DNA from: Nothophaeocryptopus gaeumannii
Taxonomy: Eukaryota; Ascomycota; Dothideomycetes; Mycosphaerellales; Mycosphaerellaceae
Direction: 5' to 3'
Length of the DNA: 64,000 nt
NCBI GenBank assembly: GCA_031771865.1
Contig: JASISA010000023.1
Location: forward strand, 124,001-188,000
Shown here: piece after piece, positions 9,659 through 20,346 of the stretch
Layout of the letters: the number at the start of each line of letters is the position of its first letter
How positions within the stretch are numbered: position 1 is the first letter of the stretch
Notes under the pieces: model-generated
Databases searched by the model: none
Told to the model about the DNA's origin: nothing
Seen by the model: the letters and a program-made list of their open reading frames with translations, nothing else
Program-made: the position numbers and the translations under genes

Positions 9659-12600
9659 ATGACGATTGATAATGAGGATGCACCGAGAATACCCGACGTC
9701 AGCAACGATGCAGACAGCGCCGCGACCCCGACATCAGAGGCAGCACCTGCTTTCAGTCTCAGTGTGCTGACCCCGTCGGCATCGGAGGGAGTAGTGACGG
9801 GTGATGGGGAGGAGGGGAGCAAGAGCGGCGCGGACTATGGCTTTCCTGCGGTCCCTCCTTCGGCGTCGAATGCCATCGCGGGGCAGCAGCACTTGACAAT
9901 TTCCTCGAACACCACGACCACGACAACTCATGCTAACGACGGACATGCCGACCCGCCTGTCCGACCACAAGCCCAGCAAACAGTATCCAGTCTCTCCATT
10001 GAGAGCACAGATTCCAGGGCGACAATCAGACCCGCAGCCACACAACGACCTTTTCTTCACCAGCACGTTACATTTCCCAACCAATCCTTTTCGGCCCTCC
10101 ACCACCAAGAGTACCCGCCAGCCTACATACCCCAAGCCTGGCGTGGACGGACCGGACTGAATGTGCACACCTTCTCCTCGGCGATAGGATCACGCTACGT
10201 GCCTCCAGGCCGTCAGACTTCGCACAACTCGCCCGCCGTGACTCCCGGAAACGGCCTGTTCGATCCGCAAAATGCGGGCCCGCCGTCGGCGCCGCCTCTG
10301 GACTCGAGTTCTGACACCACCTACGCCAGTCCATTCTTACACTACACGCATACCCACATCCCGAAGGAGACGCATGTAGCAGACGTCGATGTCGACCCAG
10401 TCTCAGGCCGCAAGCTCATCAATCACTATGAGATCATTGACGAGCTTGGCCGCGGCACGCATGGCAAGGTTAAGCTCGGTCGTGACCTCGACAATCATGG
10501 GACGTTTGTGGCTATCAAGATCGTCGAACGCTTTTCGAAACGACGGAAGCTGGGCAGGTTGGGTACGACGGAGGACAAGGTCAAGAAGGAGGTTGCCATT
10601 CTCAAGAAAGCCAGACACCCGAACATTGTGGCCTTGCTGGAAGTCATTGATGATCCCAAACGGAAGAAGGTCTACATCGTGTTAGAATGGGTTGAGCGTG
10701 GTGAGATCAATTGGAGAAACAAGGCACCAAAAGAGATTGCCATGGTCGAAGCACGTAGATATGAAAGAGAAAAGAGTGGGTTACAGGACGAGCGTCTTGC
10801 TGCTGAAGATCGTGCTGTTCTTGATGAAGCAAAAGAGCGACTCGATAAACAGAACAGACGCCATCTGAGGGCATATCGGAAAATTAAGAGAGGAAGAGCT
10901 GATGCACCCGAAGCTTGGAGTATTGAAATGGCCGGAGACGACGAGAGCGAGGAGTCGGAGGAGGATCGACTGTCACGGATATCATCAATGACAACCGAGG
11001 CTGCTGTGCTTCCACAGGGTGGATCGTGGTTAGGAGGCGAGCTCAATGGCCTAGGTAGGCGACCGTCGCGCACTCCATCGCCCTTGCAACCCGCGCTCGA
11101 TACCACTGTTGCAAGTCCATCGCGTTTTCTGAGGCTGACCGCAGAGCCAGAAACCTTATCACCCGTCAGCAGTGACCCTTCACCGATCCGCAATATCGAC
11201 ACCTCTCTCACAGGCCTCGAAGGCACGATGTATGGCGCGTATGAACCAGTCTACGGCCCAGGCTCACGCATTGCCAGTCTCCCTACCAGTCTTCAGGGAT
11301 CTCGACATGGCAGCTCAGAGGGTCTGACCGCCCTTGCGACGGAGCTTCTCGACTCGCACCTTGACTCTGAACTCGAGCACGTGCCAGTCATGACGATGGA
11401 GCAGATTCGCGTCGCCTTCCGCGATACTCTCTTGGGATTGCAGTACCTGCACTACCAAGGTATTGTACATCGCGACATCAAGCCTCCGAATCTTTTGGCG
11501 ACTATCGACAACCGCGTCAAGATCTCCGATTTCGGAGTGTCTTACCTTGGTCGACCGGTGCATGACGGCGAGCATGAGGATGTCAGTGAGGCTGAGGCTC
11601 AGGACTTGGACGACGAGGCGAAAGAGCTCGCAAAGACCGTCGGTACACCAGCTTTCTATGCGCCCGAACTCTGCGTCACAGATCCGATCGACGATCCGAT
11701 GCCCGTAACCAAGGCCATTGACGTGTGGGCTCTTGGGGTCACGCTGTTCTGCATGCTGTTCGCGCGCACTCCTTTCGTCGACACCGAGTACGTGGTCATG
11801 CGGCAGATCGCCGACGAAGAGATTTACATTCCACATCAAAGACTACAGCCCGTTGAGACGAAGCCGAAGTCACGCCCGGGCTCTCATGGACGCGGATTCC
11901 CACCGCTGTCAACTGGACGACGCGACGAGCTCGAGTTCGCGTACGAGAACCTGGGAGATGAGCTTCATGACCTCTTGAAAAGGTTACTGATCAAAGATCC
12001 TCGGAGGCGTATCACGCTCGAGGAGGTACGTCACCATCCATGGGTGCTTGCAGATATATCGAACAAGATGGGGTGGCTCGAAGAGACAGATCCATCACGG
12101 CAATCAGAAGGCAAGAAGATTGAGATCTCGAACGAGGAACTCAACACTGCTGTTGTCCCACTGAACCTTGTGGAACGTATGAAGTCCACACTGATCGATG
12201 GGGCGAAGAAAGTTCTTGGTGTGGCACGTGGTCGCGCTCACAGCAAAGCCAAGGATGGGTCGCCGGTGCCGTCTGCGCACTCATCTAGTAGTACGATTAG
12301 CCAAGATGGTCGACGACAAAGCCTTCGGGGACAAGAGGAGCTGTTCTCTGCTTTAAGAGCAACTCGAGAAAGCGACCATCCTCTCTCACACAGCGTAACA
12401 GCAAGTCCTGAATCAGAAAAGCCGGACAAGTCGACGGAAAAGCTAATCCCTCGATTGAACGGCAAGAGTGACTCCGGCAAGAACAGACTCACGAAAACAA
12501 AGTCTCGGCCGAGCCCGCCTCCGCGTGCGATGACTGTCGCGTCTGCTGCTGGTTCTTTGCGAACTGTCACGCAGTCCGACTATCCCCTAGGCGTCGCCGA

Positions 12601-13840
12601 AGAGTCGCCTCCTCCGTCACCTGGCCTTCCAGGCACGCCAATTGCGATGGCATCGCCCGGTGGTAGCGCCTTAGGAGGTCTTCTTGGTGGTACTGGACGG
12701 ATCATGAAGAGCATCAGGGCCAGTAGCAGACAACGTTCACGACCGGGGCCTGCGCCGTCCAGCGATGCAGGGTCCATCGAATCCACTGAACCGTACGCTG
12801 AGGCAAGCATTGCTGTTAGCCAAGCCACTGCGGCTGGTCACTCTTATCAACCAGAATCGCTTGGTGGACGCGAATATACGCCGAACTCTAGCGTCTACAA
12901 CAGTCCTAGCCCGAGCTCATCGCGCGCGCACTCAGTCACGTCCGACCAGAATCGACTCCGTCCTGATGCTGGTCCTCTCCCCCGTGCAGGCTCCACCAGC
13001 TCCATGGCCTCCAGCCGACACGAAGCATACCGCAGCGAAAGTCGGCCTTTGTCTCGCGCACAAAGGGCTCCAGAGTCTACCGCCGATGACTGGCGTCGGG
13101 CTGATGAAGAGCGCATTCGCAAGCTTGTCAGGGAGCATAGGGATGAAGCGGACGCGATTGACGCATCATGGCCACGCTTCTCTCCTTCTCCCAGCAACTT
13201 CGACAACAAGACATGTCCACCCAGTCCCGACGATGACCATGCGGCGAAGCGGCAAGATTCTCAGGCTCCCTCTGTTGCCGATGTCTCAAATCCAGCGACA
13301 CCACCAGAGCCCATCAGCCCCACAGGTCAAACTGGACAGCTACCGCCGCCTCTGGTGTCGAGTTCCTCCGACTTAGGCTCTGCAGCATCGATGTCCATAT
13401 CCAATCCTTCGATTCCATCGGTCATCTCGGAGGCATCCTCATTCGATCCTCGCGCCGAGGACTTTGGGGAGGAGAAATGGGAACCTTCCTCGGATGATAC
13501 ATTGAACCCCCCAACCATTAGCGGCCGCAGCGAAGACCATCTTGATGAAGGATACCATCCTGACCAGGAAGCTGCCGTCAACAGCGAATGCGACGAGGAT
13601 TTCGACGACTCCTCCGATAGCGACGGAGGCTTGGTCATGTCGAGGCGCAGGTCTGCTAAGGCCGGTCACGGCGTCGCAACCCCGCTGGGAGTTGGGATGA
13701 AAGAACGCCGCGGCACCGGTCTTTCGACACGCTCCAAGAAGTCATCACGAAGCGGTTCGAATCATACAATGAAGAAGGTCCGCACACGAGAGAGCAGCGA
13801 TGAGCAGAGCCGACGCTCGCTCGACATCAGCGAAGAATGA
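9659..13840 (+). CDS. Ser/Thr kinase, Ssp1/Sak1-type (CaMKK-like, AMPK-activating)
   Basis: Predicted upstream kinase of Snf1/AMPK in glucose and stress signalling. The intronless ORF encodes 1393 residues. Residues 1-250 are low complexity. The kinase domain starts near residue 256 (YEIIDELGRGTHGKVKLG, glycine loop), with catalytic Lys in VAIKIVERFSKRRKLG, the catalytic loop IVHRDIKPPNLL near residue 605, the DFG motif (ISDFGVSYLG), activation segment TVGTPAFYAPELC and the domain end at HHPWVL near 790. An insert of about 230 residues lies between the hinge (LEWVERGEINW) and helix E. The C-terminal 600 residues are Ser/Pro-rich with basic patches. The KRRKLGR segment after the lysine and the HRDIKPPNLL loop favour the Ssp1/Sak1/Elm1 group. 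The exact orthologue needs a tree. Confidence 0.9.
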   Translation: MTIDNEDAPRIPDVSNDADSAATPTSEAAPAFSLSVLTPSASEGVVTGDGEEGSKSGADYGFPAVPPSASNAIAGQQHLTISSNTTTTTTHANDGHADPPVRPQAQQTVSSLSIESTDSRATIRPAATQRPFLHQHVTFPNQSFSALHHQEYPPAYIPQAWRGRTGLNVHTFSSAIGSRYVPPGRQTSHNSPAVTPGNGLFDPQNAGPPSAPPLDSSSDTTYASPFLHYTHTHIPKETHVADVDVDPVSGRKLINHYEIIDELGRGTHGKVKLGRDLDNHGTFVAIKIVERFSKRRKLGRLGTTEDKVKKEVAILKKARHPNIVALLEVIDDPKRKKVYIVLEWVERGEINWRNKAPKEIAMVEARRYEREKSGLQDERLAAEDRAVLDEAKERLDKQNRRHLRAYRKIKRGRADAPEAWSIEMAGDDESEESEEDRLSRISSMTTEAAVLPQGGSWLGGELNGLGRRPSRTPSPLQPALDTTVASPSRFLRLTAEPETLSPVSSDPSPIRNIDTSLTGLEGTMYGAYEPVYGPGSRIASLPTSLQGSRHGSSEGLTALATELLDSHLDSELEHVPVMTMEQIRVAFRDTLLGLQYLHYQGIVHRDIKPPNLLATIDNRVKISDFGVSYLGRPVHDGEHEDVSEAEAQDLDDEAKELAKTVGTPAFYAPELCVTDPIDDPMPVTKAIDVWALGVTLFCMLFARTPFVDTEYVVMRQIADEEIYIPHQRLQPVETKPKSRPGSHGRGFPPLSTGRRDELEFAYENLGDELHDLLKRLLIKDPRRRITLEEVRHHPWVLADISNKMGWLEETDPSRQSEGKKIEISNEELNTAVVPLNLVERMKSTLIDGAKKVLGVARGRAHSKAKDGSPVPSAHSSSSTISQDGRRQSLRGQEELFSALRATRESDHPLSHSVTASPESEKPDKSTEKLIPRLNGKSDSGKNRLTKTKSRPSPPPRAMTVASAAGSLRTVTQSDYPLGVAEESPPPSPGLPGTPIAMASPGGSALGGLLGGTGRIMKSIRASSRQRSRPGPAPSSDAGSIESTEPYAEASIAVSQATAAGHSYQPESLGGREYTPNSSVYNSPSPSSSRAHSVTSDQNRLRPDAGPLPRAGSTSSMASSRHEAYRSESRPLSRAQRAPESTADDWRRADEERIRKLVREHRDEADAIDASWPRFSPSPSNFDNKTCPPSPDDDHAAKRQDSQAPSVADVSNPATPPEPISPTGQTGQLPPPLVSSSSDLGSAASMSISNPSIPSVISEASSFDPRAEDFGEEKWEPSSDDTLNPPTISGRSEDHLDEGYHPDQEAAVNSECDEDFDDSSDSDGGLVMSRRRSAKAGHGVATPLGVGMKERRGTGLSTRSKKSSRSGSNHTMKKVRTRESSDEQSRRSLDISEE

Positions 13841-14957
13841 TTCAGCACGAGCTGAGGTGCAACAAACCAAACTCCACTACACCACCAGACAAAGATGCAA
13901 CCTTTAACTGCTATGAACTTTCATCTCACGACCTTACGAAATCGAGATACCAATACGTCGTACGAGGATCACAGCATATCGTCAGCAATCGACTTCTCCA
14001 CACACACCGCTCTAAATTCGCTTCTTTGTCCCTATACCGCACAACCCCTCACCGGTCTAGCAGGATGCAGGAGGCTTGAGACCCTTCTATTTATTGGTTT
14101 ATTTTGGCATATCTGTACGCGTAGTGTGCTTCTGAGTAGCATGTGCGCGACAATTGGAGTTTAGCGTTTTGAGCGCCGGCGTTTTGACAGAATAGAGAAG
14201 GATGGGATGGGATGACTGAACAACCCTGGGTGGAAAAGAGATTAAGAAACAGCATGGGAGGAGTGTTGTTGATGAAGTTCAGTGTGAAAATGGGAAGGCA
14301 AGCTGCAGCAGAAAAGGGAGAGAAGAGTAGGAAGCTGGCCTTCTCGAGTCAGCTTTTTCAGAGCTTTTCGGTGATATGTATAGCATATGGGCGTGGTTCA
14401 CAACCTCTATTGCCTGCTTGCTTGCTATGAATCGATGTGTGTTTGACTAGATGTAGCAGCAGCAGCGTTTTGGGGGCTCTTTTGGAGATTCGATGGGAGG
14501 GAGTTTGAAACAGATGATCTCGACCACGAATTGCAATGAGCGGGCCATCTATCTTTGCTTGATTTGCTTGCCTGTGAGGATGATTCGATAGGCAATGAAG
14601 AATGTCAACTCTACCAAAGACTTAGCCCATCTCTCTCCTGTCCCACACGACCATGATGTTCCGTGACATGTCATGCCATGGACGAGGCCTCAGTCCGGTC
14701 AAAGAAGTCGTTGGCTTGGCGCCCGTCATCGCTGGCTTCGCAGAGCGAAGCACTGAAGCACTGTCCCTCCAAAAGTTCGAGGTCAAGACTCACACATCCC
14801 ACCTCCAAGCCGCAACACCGCCTTTTCTTCGTGCCATTGACCTGCAAACGACCTCACTGAATCCTCCACTACCACCGCTCATCCGCTTTCCTCTACCCAT
14901 AGAACCAGATACCTACCTCCACACGCGCAACAAAGTCCCTCCACCCTCCCACCCACC
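13841..14957. other. Intergenic, 3' UTR of kinase and promoter of chorismate synthase
   Basis: About 1.1 kb without a supported gene. The last 150 bp before the ATG at 14958 are C-rich and purine-poor (for example 14866-14955), typical of a fungal 5' UTR. The ORFs overlapping it have no protein character. Confidence 0.45.
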
Positions 14958-16253
14958 ATGTCCACCTTCGGACAATACTTCCGCGTCACAACCTATGGCG
15001 AATCACACGGCAAATCCGTCGGCTGCATCGTCGACGGCGTACCCCCCGGCCTCGAGTTAACAGAAGAAGACATCCAACCGCAAATGACACGTCGTCGACC
15101 GGGTCAATCCGCCCTCACAACCCCGCGAAACGAAAAAGATCGTGTGGAAATCCAATCTGGTACAGAATTTGGGATTACATTGGGGACGCCGATTGGTTTG
15201 AGAGTCATGAATGAGGATCAAAGGAAACATGATTATGGATCGAAGACGATGGATGCGTTTCCGAGGCCGAGTCATGCGGATTGGACGTATTTGGAGAAGT
15301 ATGGTGTGAAGGCCTCTTCGGGAGGAGGGAGGAGTTCTGCACGGGAGACGATTGGACGGGTTGCATCGGGGGCGATTGCAGAGAAGTATTTGAAGGTAGC
15401 GCATGGGGTGGAGATTGTTGCGTTTACGAATTCGGTGGGAGAGGAGAAGTTATTTCCGCCTTCGAAGGAACATCCTACGCCGAGTACGAATCCGGAGTTT
15501 TTGAAGTTGATTGAGAGGGTCACGAGGGAGGATGTTGATGGACAATTGCCGGTTAGGTGTCCGAATCCCGAGGCGTCGAAGAGGATGGAGAAGGTGATTG
15601 AAGAGTTCAGGGACAAGCAGGATAGTATTGGCGGGACGGTGACTTGCGTTATAAGGAACGTGCCGAGTGGGCTAGGAGAGCCGTGTTTTGATAAGTTGGA
15701 GGCGAAGCTGGCACATGCTATGCTCTCTCTTCCGGCAACCAAGGGATTCGAGATTGGATCTGGATTTGGTGGGTGTGAGGTGCCTGGATCGGTACACAAT
15801 GATGCGTTCATCAAGGCACCTGCAGTGCCTCCATCAGCCTCTGGCGCTGCGCAACCCGCCCAAAATCGACCACGCCTGACCACAAAAACAAACAACTCCG
15901 GCGGCATCCAAGGCGGTATATCCAACGGCGCACACATCTACTTCACAGTCGCCTTCAAACCCCCAGCGACAATCGGCCAGGCACAAAGTACTGTCACGTA
16001 CGACGAAGAAGAAGGTGTACTTGAAGCCAAAGGCCGCCATGATCCATGCGTCATCCCTCGCGCGGTTCCGATTGTAGAGTCTATGGCTTCGCTGGTTATC
16101 ATGGATGCAGTGATGGCTCAGAGTGCGAGACAGGCTACGAGGAGTCTGTTACCAGTGATTGAGAAGAGGACAATTCCGGTGAGCGAGACGACGAATAAGC
16201 TGACGCCATTTAACAATATTGCGGCGGGGCAAGCGAATGGGAATGCGGCGTAG
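14958..16253 (+). CDS. aro2: Chorismate synthase
   Basis: Last step of the shikimate pathway: converts 5-enolpyruvylshikimate-3-phosphate to chorismate with reduced FMN, in the cytosol. The ORF has 431 residues and no intron. Family motifs are clear: FGQYFRVTTYGESHGKSVGC at the N-terminus, RRRPGQS near residue 45, SGGGRSSARETIGRVASGAI near residues 120-140, and KTNNSGGIQGGISNGAHIYF in the C-terminal half. A QNRPRL-containing insert before the NNSGG motif and a long C-terminus make it somewhat longer than the yeast enzyme. Fungal chorismate synthases are bifunctional with an intrinsic flavin reductase activity; that is family knowledge, not visible here. Confidence 0.97.
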   Translation: MSTFGQYFRVTTYGESHGKSVGCIVDGVPPGLELTEEDIQPQMTRRRPGQSALTTPRNEKDRVEIQSGTEFGITLGTPIGLRVMNEDQRKHDYGSKTMDAFPRPSHADWTYLEKYGVKASSGGGRSSARETIGRVASGAIAEKYLKVAHGVEIVAFTNSVGEEKLFPPSKEHPTPSTNPEFLKLIERVTREDVDGQLPVRCPNPEASKRMEKVIEEFRDKQDSIGGTVTCVIRNVPSGLGEPCFDKLEAKLAHAMLSLPATKGFEIGSGFGGCEVPGSVHNDAFIKAPAVPPSASGAAQPAQNRPRLTTKTNNSGGIQGGISNGAHIYFTVAFKPPATIGQAQSTVTYDEEEGVLEAKGRHDPCVIPRAVPIVESMASLVIMDAVMAQSARQATRSLLPVIEKRTIPVSETTNKLTPFNNIAAGQANGNAA

Positions 16254-18599
16254 AGGTTGAAAGAGAGGGTTGTTTTGGATGGGATGTTGGTGCATAGCGA
16301 TGGCGCTGTCTGTTGGGCGAGACAAAAGGAACGGATTAGGGTTGCACATTGGCTTGAGCCAAAGATACCATTGAAAGCAAGACATGTATCATCTAGGGAA
16401 ATGGAATTCGATCTTCTTCAGTAATTTGGATCTCAGATATGACCATGTGGTGTCTCAGCTATTGAACTCAGCAGAAGGTATGGTATATATACCTGTACAT
16501 TTACAAACGGAGACTAACTGCAATTATTCATGCCAGCCTAACAAGATCGTGCAACCACAAACCTCGAAATTTCTTACCTCTTCGATTCGCAAAGCAGCTG
16601 GCTGCACAGGTTCAAACCATCAACTATCAAAACAAAGACCAAGACCATAATACAAAACCCACTTCAAATGCCTTCCCACTCATCTAACGATCACCACAGC
16701 CATGAAACCCACGACACCCTCGGCAACAACCCTAACCTTTCGTCTGTGGAATGATCGAAATCATTATTATTTCCCAACAGAATAGTGGTCGTCGTCGTAG
16801 GCAGCAAGGAACATGATGACCATACGATATCGCATCGACAGCATTTTCACCACCATCAGCAGCAGCATAGACTGCTGAGTAGCAGAAGGTCCCATCCGTC
16901 GTCTCGGGCGACATCGAAGAAAATGTTCAGAGAAAATTTTGATACTAGGGAGATTGGTCAATGGTCGTCGTAGTCGAAGGAGTCGCGGCATGAGGGCGCG
17001 TGGAGGCGCGAGTGCATCAACTGGAGAGGAGGAAATTGAGACTTCTCTATTGGCAGAGGTGAAGACCGCATTTGGAACAGGATCAGTACGTTGCGCGATT
17101 GGAGAGGGGGTTGGATGTTGAGATGGAGGGTGGTGAGGGAGCGAAGAATGAGATGGATGGGCGCGGTAGGAAGGATGAGCAAGATAGTGAACATCGAAGA
17201 TGAAAGGGCGAAGGAGGAAAGATAATGGGTATTGGATAAGGAGGCACAGCAAATGTGCTGATACGTAGTCGCTACCAAGGTCCGCTCTGGATAAGGTTGC
17301 AGCCAGGTGAGCAGAGGCTAAGGCTACTCTCTGCTTTGGGAGTTGATCATCTTCAAATCGGCAGTCTGCCTACAAGCGCTTCATCTCCCAGCCTCCATGT
17401 TGGTGAGAGATACCACCGTCCATCAAAATGAAGACTTGTTTAATGCCGTCAGAACGCATATCAACCCCTCATACCCACACAATATCACAATAGTTTAGGC
17501 AGGTCTTAGTTTCACCCCAGAGAAATATCCAAGGCTACTCACACCGCGCACCACGTGAAGGTGCCTGCCAAATCGAGCGGCGGGGCCTCTTCTCGGATCT
17601 CCTGCAAGCCTGTACGTACGAGTACGAGTAGCCATACTACGACCACTTGCATGCACTGACAGCAGCAGAGATGAGGAGCTATACCCCCCGGCAAAGACGA
17701 CAAGATTGGTTGTCTTCAGATGATCTTGCAGTCTGCCGGACCTGTCGAGAAGTTAGTAAGTGGACGTGGAAAACCTCTGTGGAGGAGAAGGGAAAGGGGA
17801 GGGAGAGGGAGGGGAATTTGTTTGTCCATTTGCCCGATTGTCGTTCGTCCGCTCGAGAGTGTTAAAAGAGGCATCGGTCATCGTGTCTTTGTTCGTTGTT
17901 GACGTCGTCGAATCGTGTCGAGAATTGCGCATGTTGAGCATGCTGGTCGCCCGAGCATCGCCCAGGGCGTGTATCTCGAAGAGGCGGCACAGTCAATCCT
18001 CTTCCTTTGGCAGTTCGTCTCTTCACCTTCGTCTCTTCATGCTCGCTCGTCTTGTCTCCTCGCTCATCTCCTGTTCCATGCCTGCTCTCCTTTTCCGTGC
18101 TTTCTTACTCATGGATCCTCCGCATCTTGTTCCTCACGTCTCGTTCCTCCTTCATGCAGCCCGGATGGAACCCTTCATCTCCAGATTTCCTATCCTGGCA
18201 AGGCCTGGGCATCCTTTGCTACTGGCGGGGAAGATTGTAGTCTTCTGTTGCTGCTGGCGGGTCTGCGTTTGCTTGCAGGACGTTTTTCTGATTTTGCAAG
18301 TAGGCGTTGAGGTTATGTTGATAGAGTTGTGGCTAAGTCTTTGTCGAGTTGCTGAGAGCTTGTGTTGTTGATAAGCTTAAAAGACGTGATATTGTTGCTG
18401 AAGTAGGAAACTTTCTGGCAGCCGTCGAGGTAGAAGGTGCAGATGGAGCATAGATGGTGATGATGTGCTGGAAGGGGCATTGGAAGCCTTTGGCTCGATG
18501 TGGTGGTGCATGAGATTGTCGATGATGATGATGAAGAGAGGGATGATCCTGCACCGAATGTGGATTCCTCGAACGACTTCTCCTGGAGAATGATGTGCA
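16254..18599. other. Long intergenic region without recognised gene
   Basis: About 2.3 kb. AT-richer stretches (16380-16660) and overlapping short ORFs on both strands. The purine run at 17785-17820 (GGAGAAGGGAAAGGGGAGGG-like) and the short GTACGTACGAGTACGAGTA repeat near 17612-17630 are the only patterns that stand out. Nothing here reads as a protein family. It could hold non-coding transcripts or the UTRs of the flanking genes. Confidence 0.35.
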
Positions 18600-18896
18600 C
18601 CTCGCAAGGCAGGCGAAAGTAAAAAGGGATCCTGGTCCGTTGATGTATTCCCTGCCACCCTCATCGAGCTCGTTGAGCAAGAGGCGACAATATTCCTCGC
18701 CAAGCATGCGATACATCTGGATGTAGAGGTAGTTGATGTAGTGTCGTAAAAGTCGCAAGAACAGAAGAGCAATGTTTTTGGCGCCACCGGCAAGCCTCTC
18801 CGATAACGAGTCTCGCCGTTTTCCCAGCCGCTTCGGTCGTTGGAAGACCTCCGCATTGGTGTAGTCCCTGGCGTCCTCGCTGAAGTCGTAATTCAA
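18600..18896 (-). CDS. Putative exon of an unresolved hypothetical gene
   Basis: The minus-strand frame from 18896 reads like real protein: NYDFSEDARDYTNAEVFQRP, then SERLAGGAKNIALLFLRLLR and MYRMLGEEYCRLLLNELDEG. It has no ATG at its upstream end; the frame opens just after a TAG that could be an acceptor (GGCTAG), so an upstream exon is likely. Downstream of about 18600 the sequence becomes Ser/His-rich in all frames, so the true 3' border is unclear. No family recognised. The borders are my estimate. Confidence 0.35.
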
Positions 18897-19194
18897 CAGC
18901 TAGCCATGGACGTGACATTTGTGGTGTAGGCTCGCCGCGCGAGTGTTGTAAGATCCCTTATCCCCCAAATAAGAAGTTGTAAATGATGCATATGTGACCT
19001 TATGCAGAAACCTGTTTTGGTGATCCCTGTGCTCGCAAGTGTCGTCTCATCCAGATCGAAGCCGCAGAGTAGCTTGGAGCTGCCTGTAGTACGTTGGAAG
19101 CCGGTAGGATTGTCAAGATTGCCCATGGGAGCTCAGTCGTGGTTGTTGTCTTCTTCGACTTGTGCTCTGACGAACATGGGTCCAGCTTGGAAGC

Positions 19195-20346
19195 TCAACG
19201 CTTGGCGATATGGGCCCAGGTAGTAGCTGGTGCTTGTCGTGGAGCAGGCGCGTGGGCTGGTGAAGGAGCCTCGCGTTGTTGGCGCTTTTGCGGTGGAACA
19301 TACTTTCCGGCCGCAGGTTGAGACAGTCCACCGTCGGACGCCTTGCGCTTCAGTGGTGCTTCTCTCGTCGGTGCTTCTGTGGTAAATGAGGCTGCAGCGG
19401 CGTTAAGTGGTGCAGCTCTTGGCTTCGGAGCTGGGATTGGGGCCACTAGATCGATGCTGGGAGGCGTACTCGCCCGTGACGATGGCGCGGAGGAGGACGG
19501 AGAGTACTCTCGCTGTTGCTTGAGCAGCTTCTCCCTTTCTTTCCTCAGCACTCTCTCCCAGAAGAAGTCTCCGTTCTTGTGGACGTAATCCATCACCACG
19601 GATAGAGCCCAGGCAGCTTGCTTGGTCGACTTTGGCGAGAGACGAATGGTATGCTCGCCGTGTTGTGTGTCGAAGTCGACCAGTTCCTTGTATTCGATGA
19701 CGAAAGACGTTGCCAAGTTGATGTAGCTTGGCTTAGGCGTGTCTCTCGATCCGTACAGCTGTCCGAGGTCATTGGGTGCCACGCGGGCAGCGTCGATGCC
19801 GTTGTGAATCTGGAGATAGCTCCAGAAGAGACTTGTGTCGACGAAGTGTCGTTCCTTCTAAGAATTCCGATACTTGTCTTGCAAGCTTCCACCCGAATCT
19901 CCGAAGGATGTTGCCGGCGCACAAATGACGGTGTGCGGGCAGGTACCTTCGGCGAGGACGGCGACAGGGTGAGAAAAGGCTTTCTCATTGACTCTACTCT
20001 GTTGGAAGATGACAGAGTCCCTCGATAGGCGTTCTCGCTTGTGTAGCCAGGCGATGCGGCCAACGAGGTCCTTGGCAGAGTCTTGGTGTCTTCTGCCGCG
20101 CTGGGGAAAGGAACGTGCGCCACGGCGTGAGTTCTGAGCACACTGCGAGCAGCTCAGAGAGACAGGGTAGGTTGTTGCCCACTTCTTGTGGACGTCGCTT
20201 GCTTCATCCCAGGTCGACCTCTCGTGTAGCCGACCTTGGAATTCGTCCTGGAGGCTTGGTATCATCTTGATTGACTGAGATGATGAGTCGGCGGGGGATG
20301 AAGATGGCGAGGGTGGTTGGCTTTTAGATGTGAGCGATGCTTGCAT
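19195..20346 (-). pseudogene. Hypothetical gene interrupted by an in-frame TAG
   Basis: One minus-strand frame runs from an ATG at 20346 to a stop at 19195, broken only by TAG at 19858-19860. Both sides look coding: before it GRIAWLHKRERLSRDSVIFQ and HPVAVLAEGTCPHTVICAP; after it VDTSLFWSYLQIHNGIDAAR, GQLYGSRDTPKPSYINLATS and a coiled, Pro/Ser/Ala-rich tail. Between about 20125 and 20065 another frame (HVPFPSAAEDTKTLPRTS) looks more protein-like than the main one, hinting at compensating frameshifts or a missed intron. A 72-nt GT-AG intron (19929-19858, donor GTCATT) would remove the stop in frame but would also remove conserved-looking sequence. Function unknown. It may be a pseudogene, a misread base or an unusual intron. 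Confidence 0.5.

Noticed and set aside
9040..9669. 209-codon plus-strand ORF ahead of the kinase
   Set aside because: Overlaps the kinase start in another frame, overlaps a long minus-strand ORF, and has no protein-like motifs; most likely open 5' UTR.
14653..15060. 135-codon ORF across the start of chorismate synthase
   Set aside because: Pro/Ser/Thr-rich shadow of the pyrimidine-rich 5' UTR and of the real gene in another frame.
15272..15937. 221-codon antisense ORF within chorismate synthase
   Set aside because: Fully inside a certain gene and reads like its complement.
17785..17820. Polypurine run as a possible structured element
   Set aside because: Simple G/A-rich run without mirror symmetry strong enough to claim a triplex or promoter function.
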